From an uncultured Prevotellaceae bacterium (GTDB lineage: Bacteria > Bacteroidota > Bacteroidia > Bacteroidales > Bacteroidaceae), in the NCBI GenBank assembly GCA_946540735.1, contig CAMNIN010000008.1:1-64000 (forward strand): a DNA stretch of 64,000 nucleotides, given 5' to 3'. This document shows positions 25,186-33,559 of this stretch, piece after piece. The notes under the pieces are model-generated. The model saw only the letters and a list, made by a program, of their open reading frames with translations. It did no database searches and was not told where the DNA came from. Within the stretch, counting starts at the first letter, position 1, and every line of letters begins with the position of its first letter. The position numbers and the translations under genes were made by a program.

Positions 25186-25936
25186 TCTCAAAGATCTTGA
25201 ACAGGAATTTCAGTACCACAAGAAACTGATTGGTGTAGATGCCGTTTTCGCGGCAGGCCCTCACGTCTTCTTTCACCAGCGTGATGCGGCTGTTGACGTT
25301 GCGGGTGCTGAGTCCTCCTGTCCGCATCGTCACGAAATCCATTTTCACATATTCCGCCTTGATCTTGTGCTTGTGGAAAAGCCTGACCATCATCTCGTAG
25401 TCCGATCCTATCTGATAGTCGGTGCGGTAGCCGCCGTATCGCTCGTAGCATTCCCGCCGGAGATAGAAAGAAGGGTGGGCGGGCATGAAACCGAAGCGCA
25501 GCCAGCGGGGGTGGAAGAAGCGGGAGGAATAATAGCGCACCGTCTTCTCCGGCCGGTCGCTGCTGATGAAATGGATATCGCCGTAGACCGCGTCGATGCG
25601 CCGCTCCGGGTCGAGGAAATAAGGCACGATGCGCGTGATGACGTCGTCGCTGGTGAAATAGTCGTCAGAATTGAGTATACCGACGATGTCGCCCGTACAC
25701 AAGCCGATACCCTTGTTCATCGCATCGTAGATGCCGTTGTCTTTCTCCGACACCCATTTCATCCTCCCCTGGAAGAGAGGTTCATAGTGCTTGATGATGT
25801 CGATGGTGTTGTCGGTGGAAGCACCGTTGACGATGACGTATTCGATGTCGCTGTAGTCCTGCCTGAGCACCGACTCGATGGTGTCGGCGATGGTGCTGGC
25901 GCTGTTGTAGGCGACGGTGATGATGGATACCTTCAT
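25175..25936 (-). CDS. GT2 glycosyltransferase (WcaE-like)
   Basis: 253 residues from the ATG at 25936. GT-A motifs: VSIITVAYNSASTIADTIES, VNGASTDNTID, KDNGIYDAMNKGI, LNSDDYF (DxD site) and MPAHPSFYLRR. It resembles colanic-acid-type GT2 enzymes. An alternative in-frame ATG at 26023 has a strong upstream GGAG site and overlaps the TGA of the DUF4838 gene, but its 29 extra residues show no family similarity, so 25936 is preferred. Convergent overlap of 11 bases with the previous GT2 gene. Confidence 0.82.
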   Translation of the reverse strand: MKVSIITVAYNSASTIADTIESVLRQDYSDIEYVIVNGASTDNTIDIIKHYEPLFQGRMKWVSEKDNGIYDAMNKGIGLCTGDIVGILNSDDYFTSDDVITRIVPYFLDPERRIDAVYGDIHFISSDRPEKTVRYYSSRFFHPRWLRFGFMPAHPSFYLRRECYERYGGYRTDYQIGSDYEMMVRLFHKHKIKAEYVKMDFVTMRTGGLSTRNVNSRITLVKEDVRACRENGIYTNQFLVVLKFLFKIFEIRF

Positions 25937-26022
25937 GGTTGGGCTCTTTTCTTCTTGTTGCGTCGCAGCCAGGTGCTGCATCCGGCTGTGGCCACTGCGG
26001 CTGCTGCTAAGATAGCCAGTCA
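25933..26022 (-). other. possible lost or read-through membrane tail of the DUF4838 protein
   Basis: In frame with the DUF4838 gene and directly after its TGA (26020-26022), 28 sense codons follow: a hydrophobic stretch LAILAAAAVATAGC, then STWL and the basic tail RRNKKKR. The frame ends in a TGA that overlaps the ATG of the GT2 gene. It looks like a C-terminal transmembrane anchor cut off by one stop codon, or a tiny membrane protein. An AAAGGAG site precedes the ATGA at 26023. Confidence 0.45.
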
Positions 26023-27747
26023 TATATATTTCTCCTTTTTGAGAAACTGGTCGGCGGTCTGGTTCTCGTCGATGTTCATTTTCTCCCTTTTCACGATGCG
26101 CATGAGGTCGTTATAGGTGCCGTTGCCCATCGCCGCCGGTTTGTTGCGCATGTATTGCAGGAAGAGTACCTGCGCCTGCACCAGTTCCACGCGCTTGGTG
26201 AGCGCTTCGTCGTTCCTGGCGGCTTTCAGCGCCTTTTTGAGCAGTTTCTTGCTCTTGTTGATGAACCGGCTGCTATAGATCGGGTCGGTGTGCCTGATAT
26301 CGAACCGGAAGTGGGTGTCCGCCTTCACCTGCGACTGTGCGAGGTCGAAATAGCTCTGGATGGAAGGAGCGGCGGCGCCATAATAGTCTTTGATAAAGAT
26401 CCTGACCAGCGAGTCAGTGTCCTGGCTGGGGTCCCACATCAGTTTGGCGAGCACCCACTGGCGCAGTTCGGCGAACTCGCTTCCCCGCGTCTGGTATTGT
26501 CCTTCCTCCAGCACTCCGATGACGTGGTTGCGCTTGAAAGTGCGCAGGTTGGTGGCCAGCACCTTGAAGTTGGGGAAGGGAGCCAGGTATTGGTAGAATC
26601 CCACCACATAGTCCCAGATGTAGATATTGTCGGAGATGCGCCCCCAGGCCCTGAGGTCATCCCTGAAGGACGCGTTCTCGGCCGCGTCGATGGGGTGTCC
26701 GAGGCAGCATTCGATGTCGCTCAGCCTGATCACCACGTTGCGTCGCGGTTTGATGCTCATCGGCGGTTTGCGTGTGTATTGATAGGCGAAGGTGCCCACG
26801 CATTTTCCCGGGAAGGCCTTCTCCACCTGTTCGGCCACGGTGTTGACAGCCCAGATCATCAGTCCGGAGTGCCCTCCGTAGCGTTTCTCCAGTGCCGAGC
26901 AGTTTCTGCACTCACAGAAGAGGTTGTTGTCGTATTGTGAGAGGTCGTAGCACCAGAAATTGGGGTTCTCCTTGATTTTCTGCAGCAGTTTGTCGGTGAG
27001 AATGCGGATAACCTGCGGGTTTGACAGGCACAGTTGCCCGTTGTTCACCCGCTTGCCGTTTCTCTGGCTGAAATACTCAGGATGGGTTTTGAAATAGTCT
27101 TTGGCACTCACGAATTCCGACATGGAGTGCGCCCCCCAGTAGTATTCCGCCCCTCCCCAGTCGTCGCTGTGCGCCTGACTGCAGTTCTGCAGGTTGTGCA
27201 CGGCCCATTGCTTGTCGCGCAGGTTCTGGTAGTAGAAGAGTTCGCGGTATTTAAAAGCCGGTTGTTCGGAGTGGTTGAGGTCGGGCAACTCATACTGGCT
27301 CATCTTGGGCACTTTGGTGCAGTCAGAGGCATACCAGTGGATGCCCAGTTGGCGTTCCAGGAATGAGAACACCCCGTAGAGCGTACCCCGTCGTGATCCG
27401 CCGTAGATGACGAGATGGCCGTCGCTGGTGGTGATCCACGAGAAGCCCTCGTCGCCGTCCTGCGGCTGGGTACGGCCGGTCAGTTTCCTCACCCTGTCGT
27501 TGAACCCCACAAAAATGCATTTCCCCGGGTTGTTGAGCTGGTGGCTGATGCGCAGGTTGGCCCCGCTCACCTGTTTCAGGTAGGTCTGCAACTGTGTGGC
27601 GGCGGTTTTCTCGGATGCCGGGGCATTGGCGTCGACGACGATGGTGTAAGCCGATTTGCCACCGGAGAAAAGCATCCCGCCAGCCATCATGTTCGTCGAC
27701 AGCAGGAAACTGGAAGCCAGCGTCAGTATGATACTCCTATAATGCAT
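26020..27747 (-). CDS. DUF4838 domain-containing exported protein
   Basis: 575 residues with a signal peptide (about 22 residues). Residues ~30-150 form a small alpha/beta domain like the N-terminal domain of GH20/GH67 enzymes (VVDANAPASEKTAATQLQTYL, GDEGFSWIT, GTLYGVFSFLERQLGIHWY). Then comes the DUF4838 barrel-like region, with FWCYDLSQYDNNLFCECRNC, FAYQYTRKPP and WDYVVGFYQY. DUF4838 proteins are predicted glycoside hydrolases of unknown substrate. Its ATG overlaps the stop of the SLBB exporter gene (TAATG), tying it to polysaccharide export. Confidence 0.78.
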   Translation of the reverse strand: MHYRSIILTLASSFLLSTNMMAGGMLFSGGKSAYTIVVDANAPASEKTAATQLQTYLKQVSGANLRISHQLNNPGKCIFVGFNDRVRKLTGRTQPQDGDEGFSWITTSDGHLVIYGGSRRGTLYGVFSFLERQLGIHWYASDCTKVPKMSQYELPDLNHSEQPAFKYRELFYYQNLRDKQWAVHNLQNCSQAHSDDWGGAEYYWGAHSMSEFVSAKDYFKTHPEYFSQRNGKRVNNGQLCLSNPQVIRILTDKLLQKIKENPNFWCYDLSQYDNNLFCECRNCSALEKRYGGHSGLMIWAVNTVAEQVEKAFPGKCVGTFAYQYTRKPPMSIKPRRNVVIRLSDIECCLGHPIDAAENASFRDDLRAWGRISDNIYIWDYVVGFYQYLAPFPNFKVLATNLRTFKRNHVIGVLEEGQYQTRGSEFAELRQWVLAKLMWDPSQDTDSLVRIFIKDYYGAAAPSIQSYFDLAQSQVKADTHFRFDIRHTDPIYSSRFINKSKKLLKKALKAARNDEALTKRVELVQAQVLFLQYMRNKPAAMGNGTYNDLMRIVKREKMNIDENQTADQFLKKEKYI

Positions 27748-30344
27748 TATTTCAAGATATTAGCGATAGTGGCGATGATGGCGGCGAATGAACCCACCGA
27801 GGTGGCGATGCTCAGTGTCTCTTGCAGCGAGGTCTTGCTGATGGGCTTCGAGGGCACCACGATCTCGCATCCAGGCTGCGGTTTGGCACCATGGTTGACC
27901 TTGGCCACCTTGCCGCTCATGTAGATGATATAAGCCTGGCGCTTGCGGGCCTTCGTGCCATAGCCACCCGCCTGGTCGATGTAGTAGCTGACTTTGCGTC
28001 CCGCCTCGTAGGCCACGGAGTTGGGATGCATCACCTCGCCGCTGATCTTCACCGTGCCGGTGTATTGTGGCACGATGATGCGGTCGCCCTCGCGCAGCAC
28101 GATGTCCTCGTCGCTGCCGGGATTGCTCAAGGCCAGGTCGAGCGAGATGCCCACGGGGTAAGTCTCGCCCACCTCGTATTTCTGGAGCGCCTGACTCTGG
28201 TTGAGGTTGGCCAGGTTGGCATTGCCGCTCTTGGCGATCTGCTCCTGCAAGTTCATCTCAGCCTGCTCGCGTGCTTTCCTCAGTGCCTCCACGGCGTTCA
28301 TACGCTCCTCCTGGGTGTATCGGCGCTCCAGGCGGGCACCCCTCACGTAGGCACGGTCGTTGACTCCGCCGGCGGCATTCACAAGGTCGCTCAGGCGCAT
28401 GTTTTTCGATGAGATGGTATAGGTGCCGGCAAACATCACCTCACCCTCGATCTGCACGTTCTGCAACTTGTTGGTACCAGGGCTCTTGCGCACATACACT
28501 TCGTCGTAGGGCATGAGGGTGAAGCCCGGTTCGCCCTCGATCACGAAGCCGTCCTTGAGTTGGAAACTGTAGGTGCGGCTGAGCAGCGAGTCGGTGGTCA
28601 TGGCACCGGGATTGGTGATGCGGCGCGAGACATCGATTTTCACCGTCGAGGCCGTCTCGGTCAGTCCGCCGGCCTGCAGGATGAAGTCCTCAATGGTCTC
28701 GTTGGAGGCATAGCGGTATATGCCGGGGAAGTGCACCTCGCCGTGGATGGTGATGGTCTGCTCCTCCATCATGTCCTGCCGGGTGGGGATGAAGAGCACG
28801 TCGTTGGGTTTCAGGTCGATGTCGGCTTTGGTACCGTCGAGGATGCCGTCGATGTCGAGGCGCAGCACCTCCAGGGTGCGGTCGGGCTTCATGCGGTGCA
28901 TCACGGCATGGGCGGTGAAGGCCTCCTCACGCAGTCCCTCGGCATGTTCGATGAGGGTGCGCACGCTGTTGATCTCGCCCCCCACCTGATACATGCCGGG
29001 ACGGAACACGGCGCCCTTGATCTCAGCCATGTTGCTGTAGCGGTCGATGATGGAGTCGACGGTGATGGAGTCGCCGTCGACCATGATGAATGACGGCATG
29101 TCAAACTCATCCACATTGTAGACCGACTTCTCGCGTCCTGACTTTCGGATCACGCGCACGGATTTCTTGTAGGCGTCGCCGGTGAATCCCCCGGCGTATT
29201 TGAGCAGGGCGGCGAGGCTTTCGTTGCGCTTCATCTCGTAGTACATAGGCCGTTTCACCTTGCCGTCGATATACACGAGGCAGTCGTAAGGACCCACCAT
29301 GATCATGTCGTTGTCCTGCAACCTGACATTGCCGGTCATGCGGCCGTTCTGCAGGTAGTCGTAGATGTCGACCACGGAGAGCAACTGGCTGTTGCGGTAG
29401 ATGCGGATGTTGCGCAGCGTACCGAGGTCGCTCACGCCACCAGCCATGTAGAGAGCGTGGAACACGCTGGCGAAGGCCGACAGGGTGTAGGTGCCAGGGG
29501 CCTTGACATCGCCCACCACATTGACCATGATCGAGCGGGTCTCGCCGACGGTCAGGCGGAGTTTTGAACTCTGGTAGCGTGCCCCGAGTTTCTGCCGGAT
29601 GGTGGCGTTGGCCTGACTCACCGTCATACCCGCCACATACACAGGCCCATAGCCTTCGATCACCACACGTCCGTCGGGCGACACGGTGCTCTCGATGCTC
29701 TTCTGCGAAGCCCCGTAGATATCGATGTATACGGCATCGCCCGGACCGAGCCGGTAGTTCTCTGGCGTGGCGATATTCATATTGGGCTCGAAGGTGAGGT
29801 TCTTGTTATTGAAGAGGTCGTGTCCGTAGATCTTTTTCTTCTGCCTTTTGAGCCGTTCCATGAGGTTCTCATACATCGTGATGGTGTCGGCGGGCAACCA
29901 CTCATTGAGCTCGTCCTGAAACTCCATGAAGTCCTCGTCGTCCTCGTCGAAGGTGCGTCGGGTCACGGCGTCATCCTGCAGCCTCATGCCCGAATTGTAG
30001 CGGTTGGGGTCAGCGGAGTAATCAGCCGTGCGGTCATCATATTGCGAGTCGAGCATCTGGCTCTTCTTGTTGCGTGTGCGGTCGTCAGAGGCCACGGTGT
30101 TGTTGCTCACGGCACCGAGTCCCTCCTCTTTCGACAGGCGCTCATATTTCTTTCTCACGCGCCGTATCTGGTTGATATCCACGCCGCGCTGCATCAGTTG
30201 CACCACGATCTGCTGTTGCGATGTGCCGCTCTCATGCTCTTTGAGAATAAACCTGAACACCTGTTCGTCGGTCATCGACGACTGTGCCGCGGCGCCGATC
30301 GGCATCAGCACCGCCACCAACAGCAAAAGCAAGTATTTCCTCAT
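27747..30344 (-). CDS. SLBB-domain polysaccharide export protein (Wza-like)
   Basis: 865 residues, long for the family. Signal peptide, an acidic helical region to about residue 165, then the Poly_export motif YRLGPGDAVYIDIYGASQ and a series of about six SLBB domains (VNVVGDVKAPGTYTLSAFAS, IDGKVKRPMYYEMKRNES, IKGAVFRPGMYQVGGEI, IHGEVHFPGIYRYAS, IEGEVMFAGTYTISS, ISGEVMHPNSVAYEAG). A hydrophobic C-terminal helix (SVGSFAAIIATIANIL) could cross the membrane as in Wza. It should form the outer-membrane/periplasmic export channel. It is flanked by the sugar transferase gene upstream and the DUF4838 gene downstream. Confidence 0.87.
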   Translation of the reverse strand: MRKYLLLLLVAVLMPIGAAAQSSMTDEQVFRFILKEHESGTSQQQIVVQLMQRGVDINQIRRVRKKYERLSKEEGLGAVSNNTVASDDRTRNKKSQMLDSQYDDRTADYSADPNRYNSGMRLQDDAVTRRTFDEDDEDFMEFQDELNEWLPADTITMYENLMERLKRQKKKIYGHDLFNNKNLTFEPNMNIATPENYRLGPGDAVYIDIYGASQKSIESTVSPDGRVVIEGYGPVYVAGMTVSQANATIRQKLGARYQSSKLRLTVGETRSIMVNVVGDVKAPGTYTLSAFASVFHALYMAGGVSDLGTLRNIRIYRNSQLLSVVDIYDYLQNGRMTGNVRLQDNDMIMVGPYDCLVYIDGKVKRPMYYEMKRNESLAALLKYAGGFTGDAYKKSVRVIRKSGREKSVYNVDEFDMPSFIMVDGDSITVDSIIDRYSNMAEIKGAVFRPGMYQVGGEINSVRTLIEHAEGLREEAFTAHAVMHRMKPDRTLEVLRLDIDGILDGTKADIDLKPNDVLFIPTRQDMMEEQTITIHGEVHFPGIYRYASNETIEDFILQAGGLTETASTVKIDVSRRITNPGAMTTDSLLSRTYSFQLKDGFVIEGEPGFTLMPYDEVYVRKSPGTNKLQNVQIEGEVMFAGTYTISSKNMRLSDLVNAAGGVNDRAYVRGARLERRYTQEERMNAVEALRKAREQAEMNLQEQIAKSGNANLANLNQSQALQKYEVGETYPVGISLDLALSNPGSDEDIVLREGDRIIVPQYTGTVKISGEVMHPNSVAYEAGRKVSYYIDQAGGYGTKARKRQAYIIYMSGKVAKVNHGAKPQPGCEIVVPSKPISKTSLQETLSIATSVGSFAAIIATIANILK

Positions 30345-30394
30345 ACCTTAATTATATATAATAAATTAACGGCCAAAGGCCCCCAGCCTTCGGC

Positions 30395-31042
30395 CTAAAA
30401 CTTCTTCCCGCTCAGCATTCCATACACCGTACTCAGTATGATCTTCGTGTCGAGCCCCAGCGACCGGTTGTTCAGATACCGCAGGTCCATGTCGAGGCGC
30501 TTCAGCATCTTCTCCATCGTGTCGGTGTAGCCGTTGTAGAGCGTCGCTTCGGAGGTCAGCCCCGGCCGCATCTCGTAGATCAGCATGTAGTCGTGGTTGT
30601 GCTGCATGATCTTGTCGATATAGTATTTCCGCTCGGGTCGCGGTCCCACGAGCGACATGTCGCCGATGAGCACGTTCCAGAGCTGAGGCAGCTCGTCCAG
30701 ATGATGCTCGCGGAGGAAGCGCTCGAAGCGGGTGGATTTCACGCTGTCGCTCTTGGCGATCAGCTGCGGTCCCTCGTCTTCCACCACTGTGCTCAGTGTG
30801 CGGAACTTATAGATGGTGAAGGGCTTGCCGCCATAGCCGATGCGCTTTTGTGAGAAGATCACCGGACCGTTTTTCTGGAATTTCATGACGATGGCGATGG
30901 CGAGGAAGACAGGTGAGAGCACTACAATGCCGAAAAGGGCACAGACAAAGTCTGTCACCCGCTTCACGCAACGCTGCCAAGGCCGCATCGCATCGTGACT
31001 ATAGGTCAGGCACACCGCCTGCTCATCGTATATTCTGGCCAA
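30395..31042 (-). CDS. WcaJ/RfbP-type initiating sugar-phosphate transferase (short form)
   Basis: 215 residues from a TTG at 31042; the first ATG is at 30988, which would remove 18 residues, and either is possible. One re-entrant hydrophobic helix (FVCALFGIVVLSPVFLAIAIVM) precedes the monotopic phosphoglycosyltransferase domain: PVIFSQKRIGYGGKPFTIYKFRT, LREHHLDELPQLWNVLIGDMSLVGPRPE and MRPGLTS. It transfers hexose- or HexNAc-1-phosphate to undecaprenyl phosphate and would start repeat-unit synthesis. It heads the transferase - SLBB - DUF4838 - GT2 operon. Confidence 0.86.
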   Translation of the reverse strand: MARIYDEQAVCLTYSHDAMRPWQRCVKRVTDFVCALFGIVVLSPVFLAIAIVMKFQKNGPVIFSQKRIGYGGKPFTIYKFRTLSTVVEDEGPQLIAKSDSVKSTRFERFLREHHLDELPQLWNVLIGDMSLVGPRPERKYYIDKIMQHNHDYMLIYEMRPGLTSEATLYNGYTDTMEKMLKRLDMDLRYLNNRSLGLDTKIILSTVYGMLSGKKF

Positions 31043-31213
31043 AACAAGGTTTTTTCTTCGGAGGATTCATAGGTCTTCCAACTATAATAACCGCATTTTC
31101 ACCAAAATATTGCAAAGAAACGCAAAACTTCTTCATTTTCTCCTCATTTTGCGGAGCCGTCAGGTGCCCCGGCCGTTCGCCGTGCTTCCCATCAGTACCC
31201 GAAAAAGTGGTAT

Positions 31214-31308
31214 CTCGGGCGAAATCTACCTGTTTTTACATCGATTTCGCCCGAAAGGGAGGTCTCTCGGGCGAAATCCCCCCGTTTTTGCATCGATTTC
31301 GCCCGAAT
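31214..31308. repeat. two tandem hairpins CGGGCGAAATC / GATTTCGCCCG
   Basis: Two direct units of about 50 bp (from 31214 and 31266) each hold a perfect 12-base inverted repeat TCGGGCGAAATC...GATTTCGCCCGA around a T-rich loop. They lie in the 342-bp interval between the divergent sugar transferase and ATPase genes, right before the latter's promoter. Confidence 0.85.
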
Positions 31309-31310
31309 GA

Positions 31311-31342
31311 TTTGTTTTTTTGCTTTCTTTTTTGTAGTTTTG
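31311..31342 (+). promoter_or_regulatory. consensus Bacteroidetes promoter for the AAA-ATPase gene
   Basis: TTTG (31311-31314), 20-base spacer, TAGTTTTG (31335-31342), 42 bases before the ATG at 31385. Confidence 0.8.
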
Positions 31343-31384
31343 TGCCAACAACAGTAATGGCTAACCGTTAATCACTGATGAATC

Positions 31385-32809
31385 ATGGAAAAATTGATAG
31401 GTAGAAAAACAGAGATCAAGAAGTTGAACGAGATCGTACAAAATTCTCGTGCTGAGTTCTTGGCTTTATATGGACGGCGACGTGTTGGCAAGACCTTTCT
31501 TGTCAATACGGTTTTTGGCGACCAGTTCACGTTCAAGATGACAGGTGTTATCGAAGGCTCACTTCAAGACCAGTTCACTGCATTCATGGATGCCATGGAT
31601 GAATATGGTCTTCAAGCCCCCAGTCGTCCTGCTGATTGGATGTCGGCATTCATCATGCTTAAGAATGCTCTCCGCAAATCCACGGTGACGAACCGACGCT
31701 GTGTCATATTCATTGACGAACTGCCTGCTATGGATGCCGAAAACTCCCATGTGGCCAGTGCCGTGGGGTATTTTTGGAATCATTGGGCGAGTTTGCAGGA
31801 GAATATGCTGCTGATCATTTGCGGAAGTGCTACCAGTTGGATGATATCCAACGTTATTGACAGTAAAGGCGGACTTCACGACCGGCTGACTTATGAAATG
31901 CCTATCCATCCATTTACACTTGGCGAGACAGAACAGTATTTCAGCGAGCACCATTTCCTATGGAACCGGCAAATGATCCTTCAGGCGTACATGGTTTTCG
32001 GCGGCATTCCCTATTATCTCAGTCTGTTGGACAAAGATGGCAGCCTTGTGCAGAATGTCGACCGCCTGTTCTTCTCCCGTGACATGAGTATGCGCCGGGA
32101 ATTCCGAAGGCTGTTCTCTACACTGTACAAGAATCCCAACTCTTACATCGATATCATTCAGGCCTTGGGCAAAAGCCGGGGGGGTATGACACGTGAGCAG
32201 CTCTCTTCTGTCTTGAAATGCGCCAACAATGGGCATTTGGGCAACAAACTTGAAGACTTGGTATGCTGCGACTTGGTCAGAAAGAATGTCGTGCGTGAGA
32301 AGAACATTAAGAAGAAGGATGCGATCTACCAGCTTTGTGACTTTTTCTGCCTTTTCTATCTTGCTTTCGTAGATAGGGCAGAAAGAGAATTGGCGTATTG
32401 GTCGCATCACATCAACACGCCTGAAGTAAATGCATGGATGGGGTTGGCTTATGAGCGCATTTGCATGGCTCATATCTCTCAAATCAAGCAGGCCCTTCGT
32501 ATCGATGGCATTTCTACGATCTGCTATTCTTGGAGGAGCAAAACCTCTGTGCCAGCAGCCCAGATCGATATCATCATCGAACGTGCTGACCAGATTGTCA
32601 ATATCTGTGAGGTGAAGTATTGCCAAGGACTTTATACGCTCAGCAAAGATGAATATGACAGGATAATCCACCGTTGCAGGGCATTTGTCGATGAAACCCG
32701 GCTCAACCACACGCCCTGGATCACCGTCATCACCACAGAGGGAATGACGAAAGGCCAATACACCGATATGATACAGAGTCAAGTCACCCTCGACGACCTC
32801 TTCCGATGA
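31385..32809 (+). CDS. AAA ATPase with C-terminal DUF234/PD-(D/E)XK-like domain
   Basis: 474 residues. P-loop GRRRVGKTF at about 30-38, Walker B CVIFIDELPAMD, sensor-like LIICGSATSWM, a winged-helix region near 230-290, and a C-terminal segment AAQIDIIIERADQIVNICEVKY. The last fits the D...ExK core of a PD-(D/E)XK fold (DUF234). Such archaeal-type ATPases are widespread in Bacteroidales accessory regions; no biological role is firmly known. It stands alone with its own promoter, and a palindromic element follows at 32879. Confidence 0.82.
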   Translation: MEKLIGRKTEIKKLNEIVQNSRAEFLALYGRRRVGKTFLVNTVFGDQFTFKMTGVIEGSLQDQFTAFMDAMDEYGLQAPSRPADWMSAFIMLKNALRKSTVTNRRCVIFIDELPAMDAENSHVASAVGYFWNHWASLQENMLLIICGSATSWMISNVIDSKGGLHDRLTYEMPIHPFTLGETEQYFSEHHFLWNRQMILQAYMVFGGIPYYLSLLDKDGSLVQNVDRLFFSRDMSMRREFRRLFSTLYKNPNSYIDIIQALGKSRGGMTREQLSSVLKCANNGHLGNKLEDLVCCDLVRKNVVREKNIKKKDAIYQLCDFFCLFYLAFVDRAERELAYWSHHINTPEVNAWMGLAYERICMAHISQIKQALRIDGISTICYSWRSKTSVPAAQIDIIIERADQIVNICEVKYCQGLYTLSKDEYDRIIHRCRAFVDETRLNHTPWITVITTEGMTKGQYTDMIQSQVTLDDLFR

Positions 32810-32878
32810 ACAGACCTCCAAATTTAGATGAAGTGACATTGATTCCACTTCAAAACGTCGGATGAATTGCATAAAAAA

Positions 32879-32905
32879 GTAGAGACGTCGCATCGAGGCG
32901 TCTCC
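32879..32905. repeat. GAGACG/CGTCTC palindromic element
   Basis: GTAGAGACGTCGCATCGAGG followed by CGTCTCC, one copy of the family, 70 bases after the ATPase stop codon. Confidence 0.85.
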
Positions 32906-33006
32906 AGTAGATATTCAAGATTTTTGTCTGAAAAAGAAAAATACTTATCCCAAACGTGACACTGAAACGTTTACGTAACAAATTCTTTATTTTTTGATAA
33001 AAAAAC

Positions 33007-33037
33007 TTGCAGGTTAGTGAAAAAAAAACTATCTTTG
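33007..33037 (+). promoter_or_regulatory. promoter of BspA cassette A, with long leader
   Basis: TTGC (33007-33010), 19-base spacer, TATCTTTG (33030-33037). The first large gene starts at 33560, so the leader is about 515 bases. It holds a possible 14-codon peptide at 33068-33112, a perfect palindrome at 33397-33417, and an AT-rich end (33525-33559) that is conserved upstream of the second cassette. A 90-codon open frame at 33255-33527 has no convincing features. Confidence 0.65.
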
Positions 33038-33396
33038 TCGCAAAATTGTATAGTGATTATTGTAACTATGCGCAAACAATTGTGGTCCCGAGCCAACGTG
33101 AAGGCTCTATAAACCGCTGATAGTAAATCGATTATGTCATTGATTTTTCTTATTTAATAACATATAATTACTAAAAGACTTATAAAAAACAGAAGAGAAA
33201 AAGGAAAGATTTAAATTCAACAAACCGGAACGCTGACGGCAGTTCAGAACTGTCATGTCGCTGATTAGCATTGAATCTCACGGCAAGTCCCTGCGTAAAT
33301 CTTTACCACCCGACTTCGTCAATATCTCTCAAACAGAACTCTGCATGAAGCCATCTCAGATGGCAAAAGCTGTCCAATCAAGCAGCCCCAAAAACT

Positions 33397-33417
33397 GCAT
33401 GTTGGCGGCCAACATGC
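33397..33417. promoter_or_regulatory. palindrome in BspA leader A, shared with cassette B
   Basis: GCATGTTGGC-G-GCCAACATGC, ten-base arms with a one-base centre, 142 bases before the BspA start. The core TTGGCGGCCAA recurs in the leader of the second cassette (52682-52698). It could be an operator or an mRNA hairpin. Confidence 0.6.
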
Positions 33418-33559
33418 AAGAAGCCGCCTTTCAAGACAAATACCTGAATGAGGAGGGTGACAGTCAAGCGCCAGAGAAGTTCAGTGCGGTTTGTTCAAAA
33501 GGCAAAAATACAAAATTATTGGAATAATCTGATAAATAAATAATTATTAATTTAAATCA

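Noticed and set aside
26020..26022. TGA read as tryptophan or selenocysteine
   Set aside because: Other genes here use TGA as normal stop and TGG for Trp; no selenocysteine element seen. Nonsense change or separate ORF is simpler.
33068..33112. 14-codon leader peptide as an attenuator
   Set aside because: No run of regulatory codons, no clear ribosome site and no terminator directly after it; mentioned only as a possibility in the leader entry.
33255..33527. 90-codon frame in the BspA leader
   Set aside because: No ribosome site, no homology seen, not conserved in the second leader; treated as untranslated leader.
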